A stretch of DNA of 64,000 nt, from NCBI GenBank assembly GCA_019918135.1, contig WBZZ01000913.1, positions 155,001 to 219,000 of the forward strand. Reading direction: 5' to 3'. A program made the translations under genes and the position numbers. Numbering within the stretch: the stretch's first letter is position 1; the number at the start of each line of letters is the position of its first letter. Shown piece after piece: positions 22,727 through 33,355 of the stretch. The DNA comes from Paulinella micropora (lineage: Eukaryota; Cercozoa; Imbricatea; Euglyphida; Paulinellidae). A model generated the notes under the pieces. The model saw only the letters and a program-made list of their open reading frames with translations, was not told the origin of the DNA and did no database searches.

Positions 22727-25700
22727 ATGCTGTTGTGCAGACTGGGCCAACCCTTCCTCAATCTGAATACAAAGATGTGGGGTACACAGAGACTGCAGCC
22801 CCAAGGTAGTCTCATACCCGTTCATACAGCACGGTTACCAATGATAACTGATGCAAATAGGAATGCGAGACTTGCGATGGAGGCGAGGACGCCAATGGCA
22901 GACGTATCGCCTCGGCCAAGCAAACAACCACGAACAGACTCAATGTCTACGGTCGCGGCGGGTGGCGAGCAAAAAGACAATGTGTATACTCAAGTACCAC
23001 AAGACAATGTCGCTCAAATAGTAAACGCACCAGTACCGCAGAATAATAAAAATGTTAATGAGGTGAAGCAGGAGGAGAAGAAGGAGGAGTTGAAAAACTT
23101 AGAGACAAGACTCCAAAATTTGGAACGTAAAGTTCTTGTTCTCGCAGCCAATATACACAGGCCCGATGCTCTGTGTTATACGGAACTTTATTGTGAAACA
23201 TTGAAGACAATATTAAAAGTTGGTAATGATACGATGGCGAATATTAATATTGTCGGCAGGAAGTTGTTAAATCGATACCGGGACTGGGTGGACGGAAATA
23301 TGAAAAAGTCAACGGGCACTCTCAAAGGAGTGAGCAGCCGGACGGATATCACGGGAATCATCACACTGACCTTTAAATTGAAATCCGCACGAGTACACCG
23401 TATGGACCTCTATGTCGTCCCCGGTTACCACGGGTCAATATTACTATCGTATGACCAATTGGCTACGATGGGGGCTGTGATTGATTGCGCCGCACGGCGA
23501 GTGATATATGGAGTAAAAAGAGGAGAAGAGAACGATATTGATCCCTTCAACGCTACTGACTCTTATGAGGCTTATGAGCTGAGTCTAGCGACGGATCACA
23601 AAAAGATGGCCATCGCACATGAGGCACTTGAGGTGTACGTTCACCCCCATGTCGTAAGACCGGATGAACTGTCCTGGACCGACAATTGGGAATCCCAAGT
23701 GTGCACTGTCACAGTTCCGACATGCCATTGGGACAAAAAGTCTATTAATGACTTAATCGAGAAGCGAAAGGAGGAGATTATATGTGTCGCACAAAGAAGC
23801 CCGTCGTCGGCGAGATTCGCGGAAGGAGTAGGAACAGATGTCCATATTACTAACGGATACTGTTTCCATGCGAAAGTAGGAGAAGAAAAAAGGGAGGCGT
23901 TTGTACCAAAGAGAACGGGGCGAATCCCGGATACTCCACCAGAAACTATTAAAAGTTTTATTACTGATTTCTGGGGTGATGAGCCCACGTGGCCGCGTTC
24001 ACTAACTGAAGTGAAGAAATGCTTACGGACTTTATTCGAAAATAATAAGCCGTATACTATTATCCTGCCATATAATGAGAAGGCGATATGGGCGCAGGAA
24101 ATAAGGGACCGGCTTATTGATCATCCTATACCGGTACCCTCTCGCAAGCAACGGCTAGTGGTGGCTTGTCGTATGGGAACTCGTGAGCAGAGCAGTGCAT
24201 ACAAGCGGAAGCTCAGAGACCTCGACAAGTTGAAATTGATACCGCAAGCATTCACATGCTTTGATGGTTTTTACACCCGTAAAGCTCCTTTGCAATACGC
24301 GAGACTCATTGACATGCTGGTGGAGCTCGGTAAAGATGATGAGCCGGACACGGTCACGTATGAAAAGACGGGCCTAGATGATATCTCGGAAGAGGACACT
24401 TAGGCTTGGAGGAGGACAGAGAACCCCTCAAGCAACATAAGCAGATGTCTGATGAAGATTTTCAAGAGGCGGCGCGGAACATATTGGAAGAAGGAGTAGG
24501 CACGGAGAAGGAGAAGGAGCTTTTAAAAGCCAAATTAGAGGCGAACAAGGAAATTTTTGACCCTCCACATGCAGGTGGTGTCAAGCCTGAAGATTTCACT
24601 GCGGTTATTTACAAAATACCGGGTGCGGAGCCGTCACTGGCACCACGAAGGGCGAATTTGAGTATACATGAGGCGAAGATAGCGGAGGAGCTAGCAAGAC
24701 AGCTGCTCAATGAGGACTTTATTGAGAGATCAACATCTCCAATAGTCTCACAACCGAGAATAGTGCCGAAGCCAGGAGGAGAATGGCGCCTGACAGTTAA
24801 CTATGCTCGTGTTAACAAGGTGCTGGAGGAAGAGAGAAATCCTCTCCCGACATTAGAAGAAGGAAGGAGAGTACTGCGGAATGCAAAATTCTATTCGGTC
24901 ATTGACCTTAAGAATGGCTTCTGGCAGATACCACTGGAGGAAAAGTCCAGATGGCTGACGGCGTTTGTGGTGGGTATGGAAATATATCAATGGAAAGTGC
25001 TTCCGATGGGCCTCAAGCAAGCCCCAGGACTTTTCCAGAAGGCGATGCAGAAGATGTTGAGCAGTCAGTACGATGATTTGTCTGACGGAGGCTTTATGAG
25101 AAGGCGGGGACAGAAGACGGGAGAATATGCATTTTGCTACATCGATGACATTATCGTATATTCTAACACAATGGAGGAGCATATCGATCATTTGTCCGAT
25201 ATATTCAGGCGCATCGGAGCTTTTGGCCTGAAGTGCAATCTAAAGAAGTGTCAACTTGCCAAGACGAGTGTGACATACTTAGGGTACTAGATCTCCCATA
25301 ATCGAGTCTCGATATCCAAAGAGAAGAGGGAGGAGATTATGAATCGACCGATACCGACGAACCGCACTGAATTGCACTCATTCCTTGCGATGGTGCAATA
25401 CTATAGCCAGTTTATACCCGATTGGGGTGCAACACGGGCTAAGTTGGAGAAAATGATAGATTTTGGAGACTTTGAGAAGTGGGGCGAAGAGGCTTTGCAA
25501 GCGTTTCATGCGCTCAAAGATCTCATTTACAAAGACCCGAAAGACGGAGGACTGGTGTTAACGATGCCCGACTTTACGAAACAATTCGTAGTCGATACAG
25601 ACGCATCTAAGTTTGCGATTGGGGCTGTATTACAACAAGAGGATGAGGAGAAGAAATTACGCCCAATCATGTTTATTAGCAGGAAGTTGTGTGCGGCGGA

Positions 25701-27550
25701 GAGAAACTATTGCACAAGGCAAAGAGAGGCGTTGGCGGTAGTATGGGCCCTCAAGAGGCTCAGAGAGTATTTGTGGGGAGGACCTCAATTTACTGTCAGA
25801 ACTGATTATCATAACCTGTTATGGTTGATGAATCATGAACAGACGGGACGGCTGGCGCGGTGGCAAGCGTTCTTGTCTTGTTTCGATTTTACAATGGTCC
25901 ATCTACCGGGAAAGCGAAATGTGGTCGCTGATAGCCTCTCTAGGCTAGAGTTTAACTCAGAAGTATCGGCGTTGGTGTCCACGGTGGAGATGGAAGACTT
26001 GTCCACTGACAAGGTGTATGAGGTCAGCCACATTGAGGCGATGGAGATGGCGAGTGGAGTCCGATATGACCGCACAGGTCTACGGTACAGTCCACAAGGC
26101 CCGGATCACGGGATATGTTGTGAGCTACATACCCAGGAGGACGCTGAGTGGTCCTATGAGGTATATGAGAATGCGAAGGCGAACATAAGAGAGGAAGAGG
26201 AGACGCAGGAAGTTTATGCGGAGCCTTCTCAAGAGCGGAGAAGTGACATAGACGATGACCCGGAAAGAATCGGAGTACGGCTAGAAGATGGTACTATCCA
26301 TATAGCCTCGCCTACCGCATGGAGGCAACAACAGGCTCAAGATCCGGAGTTTAAAGAACTGATACAGTTATATCAGAACCCGGATGAGCTACGGATGACG
26401 AAAGCGATCAAAGATCAGATGAAGGAGATGGGATGGAGAGATGGTCTACTGTGGTACAAGGGCCTTCACGGTCGCTATGCGTCACAGCCGGACAAATGGA
26501 CCCTTTGGGTACCGGAGAGTCTGAGACGATTTATATTTGTCGCAGCCCACAATTGCCCACTTTTGGTGCATCCTTGTCGACAACGAACTCATATGTTCGT
26601 AGCGAGGCGATTCTGGTGGAAGAAGATGAAGGAGGAGATAGATCAGGCGGTGGATGCATGCATCCCGTGCAAGATAAACAAAACACCACTGAAGGCAAAT
26701 TTCGGCCTGATTGGCGAATTTCCTCTTCATGCGGGGATGTTTGAGTTTATACACATTGATCATGTGGGACCTTTCCCAGAATCGAAGGATGGCTACAAAT
26801 ACCTCCTCACGGCTATTGACAGAGCCACCAACTATGTGTGGATCATCCCTGTCAAAGACGTTACCGGCAAGACGACGGCCGAGGCGCTGATCGATAGGAT
26901 CATCTCACAGATCGGAGTACCAAGAGAGATATGTTCTGATCGAGGCTCGGACTTTAATAACGAGGTCATCGACAAACTATCTAAGTATTACGGGATGAAA
27001 TGGCAATATGTTACTGCCTATAACCCGCGAGCAAATGGGAAAATCGAGCGGGTACACAGACCCCTCAAAGCCTCGCTAAAGATGTATTGCTCGAAGAAGG
27101 AGAATCAAAGAGCATGGGTCGAGGCAGCACCATCATTTGCGTTTGCAATGAACTGTCTACCCTCTACGGCGTTAGGAGGCTCGAAGAGCTCAATCTCGCC
27201 ATATCAGTTAGTATATGGGCGTGAGCCTGATATCCGACTTCGCTCCTTCACCCAAAAGACACTTGGGCGGATGCGGATGAGTTGTTTGGGATGAGACTTA
27301 GAGTGAAGATGGAGGCGGAACAAATAGTCAGGGCGCATAGAGAGGCGGAGCGCCGAAAGACTGATGCTGAAGAGGTGCGACAAGCGCACTTGGATCAGAT
27401 CAAGTTCCAGGTCGGGGATATTGTACTATTGTACCATCCTCAAGTCCCGAAGGGAGTCAGCTCTAAGCTGTTCACTCACTGGAAAGGACCTTATCAGATT
27501 ATGGAACAGACGGGACCTCTGAATTACAAGATCAGGGGTGGAGCCGCAGA
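22727..27550 (+). pseudogene. Ty3/gypsy pol: protease, RT, RNase H, integrase
   Basis: The protease-like part is near 23,160-23,520, ending in a block typical of retropepsin carboxyl ends (LYVVPGYHGSILLSYDQL). RT lies at about 24,600-25,290 with VIDLKNGFWQIPL and the catalytic CYIDDIIVYS. RNase H has FVVDTDASKFAIGAVLQQ near 25,590. The integrase HHCC zinc domain is at about 26,550-26,690, and its core has HIDHVGPFPES, CSDRGSDFNNE and the Glu in NGKIERVHR. The carboxyl domain starts KFQVGDIVLLY near 27,400. Pol is a relic with about two breaks and is cut at the junction. Confidence 0.9.
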
Positions 27551-28863
27551 TGGCACTCCTCGACTTCCGACAAGGACCCGTGCTCGGGCGCTACGGCTCG
27601 GTAGAAATGCGGCTTCTTCCGACGGTTCAGCCCCGGCAGCAGCGGGTACGCGGTCAGGCCCGGCCGTCGTGGCCCGTTCGCACCCTGCAACAAGAAAGCG
27701 TCGCGTGCACGGGTCTGCGGCGCTACCAGCACGGGGCACAGGGCTACGGTCAGCGCCGGCAGCGCCAGCGAAAGAAAGTCCAGGACCGAGCTGTTAATCT
27801 GGACCGTAGCCCACAGGCGAGTGTACTGGTACAGCACCGCCAGCCAGCGCTGGCGCGCCACCGATGGCAGCCCCGCGTCGATGAGCTGGTGGTGCAGCGC
27901 TGTTATTGGTTCCAGCAGCACGCCGAGGATGTTCCGGCGCTGGTGGCCGGTGACGACGGTAGCCTCCAACGCCGCCGCAGCCGCCTGCAGGCACACCGAG
28001 ACCACGTACAGCGCCGAGTACACGGCGTGGCACTTCTGCACGCTTTCACGCGCTGTGGCCGGCAGCTCGTTGGACAACTGCGGCAGCGCCACGGTCGCGG
28101 CGGTGTCCTGCACCACGCGCCGCAGCTGGCCCAAACTCTTAGAGGTCAACAGCCCCTGGATGACGTGCTCGAAGCGCTGGTAGCGCGCCCGCGAGCCCTT
28201 GACTACCAAATGCGCAACGGCCGCAATGCCCTGGTCCGTCTTCTTCCTCTTTTTCTTCTGCTGCACCCTCGGTTCTTCTTCTTCCGACGGTGCCACCGCC
28301 GGCCCCGGAGCCACCGTCGGGACGGGCTCTAGCCAACTGTCCAGCTCCCGCAACTCCCGGCACAGGCGCGGGTACACGTCCAGGAAGGCCAGCAGGCCCA
28401 GCATCAGCGGGTCCCCCTCGCTGATCTCGTGGTCGGGCTCCATCGTGTGGTTGCGCTGCAGGCCTAGCACCAGCTGGTTGTACTCCCGGCCGTACTCGGA
28501 GTTAACAGAGTGCAGCGCTTCTAGCACCAGCGCCAGTTTCTGCAAGAACTTGTGGAAGTCGCAGTGGTGGCTCACGACCGAAATTTCGTACGCACGCAAC
28601 CTAGCTAGCACGCGCTCCAGTGACTGGGCCTCCCCGAACACTTCCTCTGCCTCTTGTTGCGCGAGCCACTGCTGGAACTCGGGCTTTGTCTGGACATTTT
28701 GCAGCAGCTCGCACGCCGTGGTTTGCCACAGGCCGACGGTGTCGGGGTGTGTGCTAGCCAGCGCTGCGTTTAATTGTTCCAGGTCCGTCACCAATTCACA
28801 CAGCACACTCGAGGGCTCGGCCTGGTCTGGCTCGTAGCTGACGCGCGGTCCGGCAGACTGCAT
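27532..28863 (-). CDS. Unrecognised helical protein with basic patch, at the junction
   Basis: From the ATG at 28,863 the frame gives 443 residues; upstream in-frame codons run through low-complexity sequence, so this start is preferred. The first 170 residues are predicted helical with many Leu/Glu/Ala. A Pro-rich, Glu-rich hinge and a KKKRKK nuclear-localisation-like cluster (about 193-198) follow, then Ala/Leu-rich helices. The carboxyl end coincides with the gypsy junction, so the native end may lie elsewhere. It is divergently arranged with the RING gene at 29,352. I do not recognise a family. Confidence 0.6.
   Translation of the reverse strand: MQSAGPRVSYEPDQAEPSSVLCELVTDLEQLNAALASTHPDTVGLWQTTACELLQNVQTKPEFQQWLAQQEAEEVFGEAQSLERVLARLRAYEISVVSHHCDFHKFLQKLALVLEALHSVNSEYGREYNQLVLGLQRNHTMEPDHEISEGDPLMLGLLAFLDVYPRLCRELRELDSWLEPVPTVAPGPAVAPSEEEEPRVQQKKKRKKTDQGIAAVAHLVVKGSRARYQRFEHVIQGLLTSKSLGQLRRVVQDTAATVALPQLSNELPATARESVQKCHAVYSALYVVSVCLQAAAAALEATVVTGHQRRNILGVLLEPITALHHQLIDAGLPSVARQRWLAVLYQYTRLWATVQINSSVLDFLSLALPALTVALCPVLVAPQTRARDAFLLQGANGPRRPGLTAYPLLPGLNRRKKPHFYRAVAPEHGSLSEVEECHLRLHP
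27535..27570. other. Junction between Ty3/gypsy integrase and GC-rich virus-like DNA
   Basis: To the left, the plus strand reads as an integrase carboxyl domain ending near YKIR. To the right, GC content rises sharply and the first viral-type gene lies on the minus strand, its end coinciding with the junction. No LTR, target duplication or terminal repeat is visible at the join. It may be an integration point, a later rearrangement or an assembly join. Confidence 0.7.
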
Positions 28864-29351
28864 TTGTCTCCCCCCTTCCAATTCCAGAGACAACAAAACT
28901 TTGTCACAGGTCTCTCTCTCTGTCTCTGTCTGTCTCTCGCTGTCTCTCTCGTGGTGGCCTGGCCCCCCCCCGCGCCTTTTCCACCCCACCACCAACCAGC
29001 CCCCCCCCCCCCACCCGCCTTTCCCCCACAAACCCGGCCCTCCCCCCTCTCTCCACGCAGCCACCTTTCTTCCTCCCTCTCCCCTCTGTTCGGGTTCACA
29101 TTCTCCCACCAAACAAGCTATGTTTTTTCCCCTTTGCACTTTCGGCCTTTCATCATCTGCGGCCCCCCCCCTCCCAATTTCCCTCCATTTCGCGCGTTGC
29201 AAATGTTGTACTAGTCGATTTTCCCCCTCGACGCTTTCTAATGAGAGGGGGAGGGGGCCGAACAGCAAAAAAAGAGAGAGAGGGAAGGCCGAGAAATGGA
29301 GGGGAGGGAAAGAAAAATCGTAGGCTCAAAACAAAAAGTTTGTGTAGCCAA
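28864..29351. other. Divergent intergenic region with CT repeats and C tracts
   Basis: Separates the minus-strand gene at 27,532-28,863 from the plus-strand RING gene. It contains a CT/GT-rich simple repeat (about 28,911-28,962), several runs of eight or more C, and a purine-rich stretch just before the RING start. It is probably a bidirectional promoter region; no individual promoter element is certain. Confidence 0.5.
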
Positions 29352-29948
29352 ATGGCCGGTTACGACGAGGCTTGGGTGAACGAGGGCGAAACCAAGGACC
29401 TAATGTGTGCAATTTGCCTGTGCGTGGCACGCGACATCGTGCAGCACGGCTGCGGCGCCTCGTTCTGCGAAGCCTGCTTTAAGCAAAACCAAGCGGCGGG
29501 GCGCCCTTGCGCAAATTGCCGGGGGCCCGATGACGCAGCGGCCGCCAACCGCGATCGCCTCGCGGTACAGAACCTCACGATCCGCTGCCCGTCCAACTGC
29601 GGCGCCACCTTCCGCCTCGGGGACAAGTCGCGGCACTTGGCCGACAAGTGCCCCGCCCTCGCCGCAGCTGCTACTGCTAGTACCACCAGATCTGCCTGTG
29701 TCTGCATTTACGATATTGGGTATGAATATAGCATTAAGGGAGCTGTTACCCTGTTTAAGAAAGATGTAGGTTCGGCCGCCTGCGACCCGCATTGCTATAA
29801 TAAAGCTGCAAAAACTAGGAAGCTGGTGGGCGAGGCTTGCGATTGGTGTGCAATGGATGCGGCATGCCGCAAGGGCTGGGAGTACGTAGGAGCGGTGACC
29901 ATAGGACAGCACAGATGTGTGCAGTATTCCTTTCGCAAGCAACTCTAG
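29352..29948 (+). CDS. RING/TRAF-type zinc-finger protein
   Basis: 198 residues from the ATG at 29,352. Residues 19-56 form a RING-like Cys array (CAICLC, then CGASFCEAC and CANC) as in TRAF and other E3 ubiquitin ligases. Residues 79-101 match a TRAF-type finger (CPSNCGATF, then SRHLADKCP). The carboxyl 80 residues hold more Cys pairs with no family I recognise. Many large DNA viruses carry RING proteins that redirect host ubiquitination; a similar role is inferred. A host TRAF-like origin is plausible. The gene is divergent from 27,532-28,863. Confidence 0.75.
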   Translation: MAGYDEAWVNEGETKDLMCAICLCVARDIVQHGCGASFCEACFKQNQAAGRPCANCRGPDDAAAANRDRLAVQNLTIRCPSNCGATFRLGDKSRHLADKCPALAAAATASTTRSACVCIYDIGYEYSIKGAVTLFKKDVGSAACDPHCYNKAAKTRKLVGEACDWCAMDAACRKGWEYVGAVTIGQHRCVQYSFRKQL

Positions 29949-30870
29949 ACTTTTTTTGGCAGGTATCTAAGGAGCCGCAACCTATTTTTCAAACCTCTCC
30001 GGCACTCCCGTACCTCTTCTTTTCTGACTTCCCAAGCACCTATGCCGGAGCTTTCGTTGATTAAAAACGGTGCTGAAGCTTCTGATCGTTTTTCTTGCCA
30101 AGGCGCGGGTAGGTGAGTCCCCGGGGGTCTGTGTTGGCTGCCAAAATCATTATACAAGTTTATTCGGGGCTATGTGCTGATGTCACTTGTTGCGCGATCC
30201 TCGCATTGGTCTGTGCCTGCCTTCTCTAGAAACATGCACGCTCTCCCTGACTTCAGCAACGCATAGATACAAATCTCTAGCCCCAAGAAAAAACAAACAA
30301 GCTGGATTTTGCGCGTGCGTGTGTAGAGGTCGCCGCTGTCCAAGGATTTCAAAAAAAAATTTACTTAATAAAAGCTTTTTGTACCAAAGGCAAAAGAGAG
30401 AGGGAGAAGGGGCGGGGCCACCCTGAAACAGATTGAGCCTTTTTTTTTCTTTCCTGCGCCGGCCCCCCCCCTCTCCCCTCCAGTTCGCTCGTCTCCCCCC
30501 CGCAATCCTCGAAGCCTGTGTCTCACGCCGCACTCGCAAAGCCTTTTACACCAAATCACGCGCGCCTTCTTGTTGGTTAACTCTCTCTCTCTCTCTCTCG
30601 CAACGGACGCCCCTGCATCGATCTAAACAAAAAAAAACCCCACTGTCTTTCTGTTTTTTTGCTTGGATCCTGACTTTTTTTAGATATTACCAACAATAGC
30701 ACTCAATTGTCTGCCGGTCGTAGTCAACGATAAGCAGGTCGGCCGCAACGGCGTGTGTACCACAAGATTAAAAAAAAAGATATTTATTGTAACTTTTACA
30801 GTGTGCCGGCCCGCGGCGTGTTTTACTTTTTGACACCGAAAAAGCGTTTTTAAAAGAAATACCTGCAATT
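29949..30870. other. Convergent intergenic region
   Basis: Lies between the ends of two convergent genes. It has A-rich and T-rich stretches, an AATAAA at about 30,366 on the plus strand and a reverse AATAAA at 30,783-30,788 serving the minus-strand gene. A CT simple repeat lies at about 30,578-30,600. No gene is supported. Confidence 0.6.
30783..30788 (-). terminator. Polyadenylation signal for the minus-strand gene ending at 30,871
   Basis: TTTATT on the plus strand is AATAAA on the coding strand, about 85 bases past the stop codon. This supports eukaryotic-type transcripts. Confidence 0.55.
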
Positions 30871-31882
30871 TTAAGACTTCTGCAAGCAGTCGTCGTCGTC
30901 GTCATCGGACCCTGAATCGTCACCCCGCGGGCAGGAGTGCAAGACCGAGCCTGCAACTGTCCATTTCAGCACGCCGAGGTCCAGCCCTTGGGGGACCGTG
31001 AAGCCTTTGTACTCGTCGAGCGTTGTATGCCTCGGTTTCAGGCAGTTACCGTGCGGGGCCTGTGGCCAGACGTGGAGAATGGTGTAATGGACGCAGAGGC
31101 GAACACTGCCGTCGACGCCTACTTCCAGCCTGTTCTGCCTTATGAAAGAGGGTCTGTAATTGATTTCAAACATCAACGGAAAAAAGGTTCCGCCGGGAAA
31201 GGAATACGTGAAGGCCTGCGCGGGCCGCCAGTCCGCAGGCAACTGCAGCAAGGTAAGCCAAGCCTCTATTCTAGTCTGGTCCCTCTTCGTCGTACTGTCA
31301 GGGGGAAGGGCCGTGGCATCTTCGAAACGCAGCCGGTCCTTGTCGAAAGCTACGTGCCCCTCCAGCATGCAAAAAGAACCCAGCCTGTGGACGGTCGCTG
31401 TGCCGTTGTGCCCCCAGCGGGACAGTTCGGCCGCCTCGATGGTCAGCCGGCGCGGGACGGCGGCACTGACCAAGGCCTCCACCCGACTAGCCAGACGAGA
31501 GGTTTCGAAGCGCAGCGCCGCCAGCTCCTGGTCGCGCTCATCATCACGCGGCACCAGTTCCAGCCGCAGGCCCGGGGCTAGGATAGCACTGTTATCCCCG
31601 CAGACCCGCAGTACGTCTGCGTCCGTCTCGATTGCACGATAGGCCTCCGCCGCATTCCAACCCGCCGATCTGGGCAGAACGACCTCGACTGTCTGCGCCC
31701 AACACAAAGGCGCTGCCGACGACTGTCGCATTGTCTCTCAGCTCCAGCCGCAACCAACCGTCGGCCCCGTGCCTGTCACGAGTCAGGTCGAGAGCCAACG
31801 GCTGGCGCACTCTTGTGCACAGTCTCTTGCGGGCGGGCTCCTCTGTACAGCTAGCGTTGTCGGTAGATGGCGCGGCACCCAT
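30871..31882 (-). pseudogene. Possible receptor-binding or fibre-like protein
   Basis: A gene of about 330 codons starting near 31,882 (MGAAPSTDN) with roughly one break. The second half has the pattern of a beta-rich phage or virus fibre head: a block LQLPADWRPAQ followed by short strands and GVDGSVRL. Sequence of the type 'LP.gyRP...' with 'v..dG.v.l' is common in fibre and spike tip domains. The end is strongly acidic (a run of Asp). The resemblance is a pattern impression only; the alternative is an unrelated beta-sandwich protein. Confidence 0.4.
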
Positions 31883-32758
31883 ATATCTTTGCTGGGCGTA
31901 GCCTCTGGTTTTTCTTGCCTTGGGCCGCCAGCACTTTCCTTTTCGCTCTGTTTCCTAGCAAATGTTTTTGGGTTTTCTTTTCATCGTTTCTCGCGGGCAG
32001 GGGAGGGGGACATTTTTTCTGTGTTTTGGCCGGCCCCCCCCCCCCCGGGCGTTGCACCAAAATTTTGTTTAATCTGTCTGCCGGTTTTACACATTTTGGC
32101 GCCAAATGCCGCAATTTGCGCAAAATTAGACACATTTTTTCGTCGCAAATTGCGACACGCAGCGAATTTTCTTTTTTTGCAATTTCGGCAACAACGAAAT
32201 GTCAAAGCAAAAATTTTCGGGAAAGATTGGCGGGCGGAGAAAAAAATTAGACACAAAAAAAAAATTCCCCGCCCGCCTGCCTTTCCCCAAAAATTTTCTT
32301 TGACATTTCGTTGTTGCCGAAATCACCCAAAAAAAAATTATTGCGTGCCGTAGTTTGCGACAAAAAAAATGTGTCTAATTTTGCGCAAATTGCGGCACTT
32401 GGCGCCAAAATGTCAGACAGCTAAAAAAAAACCTTTTTTTGGTGATTTTGGCAACAACGGAAGGTCAGAGGAAAATTTTCGGAGAACGGGGGCGGGCACA
32501 AGCACAAAGTCACAGTCCCCTCCCTGCCTTGTTTTTGCTGGTAGACGGTGTCAGCGTGCGCGACCTGGCGGCCAAACTAGCGCGCAGTCTGTGGTTTTGT
32601 ACGCCGGATTAGAGGTAAAATCACGAAAAACGCTGCAGGACGGGCTGTGACGCCAGGGCGCGTGGGAAGACGTTTGGTGCGCCAAACCAGCCGCCGGCCA
32701 GCCACAACTTTAAAAAAGTCTTTTAATTTAAAAAAACGTGACTTACTTGCTATTAATA
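31883..32758. other. Intergenic region with large palindrome
   Basis: Contains the palindrome listed separately (32,074-32,421), part of a second related unit at about 32,440-32,500, and a G/C-rich stretch up to the end of the C2H2 gene. No gene is supported. Confidence 0.6.
32074..32421. repeat. Large imperfect palindrome, about 350 bp
   Basis: Arms read ctgtctgcc, ttggcgcc, gcgcaaaattagacac, tttcggcaacaacgaaatg, aaaattttcggg, ggcgggcgg toward a centre near 32,250, then mirror outward. Such a structure could form a long hairpin. Related blocks recur at 33,686-34,180 and in the 52.3-53.6 kb array, so this is a family of palindromic modules, either replication origins or small hairpin transposons. 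Confidence 0.8.
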
Positions 32759-33355
32759 TTAGGCTTCGACGCCGGGGTTGGGGAGAGGCAAGGCCGGATG
32801 CTTTTTTCTGCGGTGTCTCTGTAAAAGGTAGTTTGCGTAATAAGGCTGGCCACAGTCTTTGCAGGCGTAAGGCCTCTCGAGCGTACTATGCTTCCGCCGC
32901 GTGTGCATGGTGAGGAGGGCTTGATTAAAAAAGCCCTGTCCGCAGAAGTCACACACCCGAGACTTTTCTGCCAAATGCACGCGCCTGACGTGAACCCGCA
33001 GCTGAGCCGCAGCAGGAAAGGTGCGCGAACAATGCTCGCAAGCAAAGGGCTTTTGTCCCGTGTGTCTTGGCAGGTGCAGTGCGCGTTGTTTGGCAAGCGC
33101 AAAGCTCTTGTCGCAATGTGGACAGGGGAAGGGTTTTTCGGCGGCGTGCACGCGTCGCCGGTGGACGGTAAGGTCGTAAGATCGTGTGAAGGCTCGGCCG
33201 CAGTCTCCACAGACATGTTCTTTTCGTCGCGTGGCGGTGGTGGTGGGGCCAGCCTCCCCGCTGAAGGCTGGAATTGTTAACAGAGGCGAATTTGCCAGGG
33301 GCTCGAGCTCCGTCAAGGGCTCGAGCTCGAGCCAGTATTCGGGGGTGAGTTCCAT
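32759..33355 (-). CDS. Five-finger C2H2 zinc-finger protein
   Basis: 198 residues from the ATG at 33,355; codons upstream run through poly-C/G sequence, so the longer frame is not preferred. Five C2H2 fingers occupy about residues 49-70, 78-100, 106-127, 135-156 and 165-186, with short linkers such as TGQKPF. The amino end is acidic and Leu-rich (LELEPLTELEPL), like an activation segment. It probably binds a specific DNA sequence of about 15 bases, perhaps as a transcription regulator, and may derive from a host gene. It sits between two palindrome-bearing intergenic regions. Confidence 0.85.
   Translation of the reverse strand: MELTPEYWLELEPLTELEPLANSPLLTIPAFSGEAGPTTTATRRKEHVCGDCGRAFTRSYDLTVHRRRVHAAEKPFPCPHCDKSFALAKQRALHLPRHTGQKPFACEHCSRTFPAAAQLRVHVRRVHLAEKSRVCDFCGQGFFNQALLTMHTRRKHSTLERPYACKDCGQPYYANYLLQRHRRKKHPALPLPNPGVEA

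Larger units (their letters stand above)
18946..27550 (+). mobile_element. Ty3/gypsy LTR retrotransposon, right end missing at the GC-rich junction
   Basis: Starts with a 236-bp LTR inserted in copia B, then leader, gag, and pol in the order protease, RT, RNase H, integrase, which defines Ty3/gypsy (Metaviridae). It loses similarity to this family near 27,550 within the integrase carboxyl domain. No 3' LTR is present. The LTR and gag are related to the short element at 114-5,038. Gag looks whole; pol has about two breaks. Confidence 0.9.
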
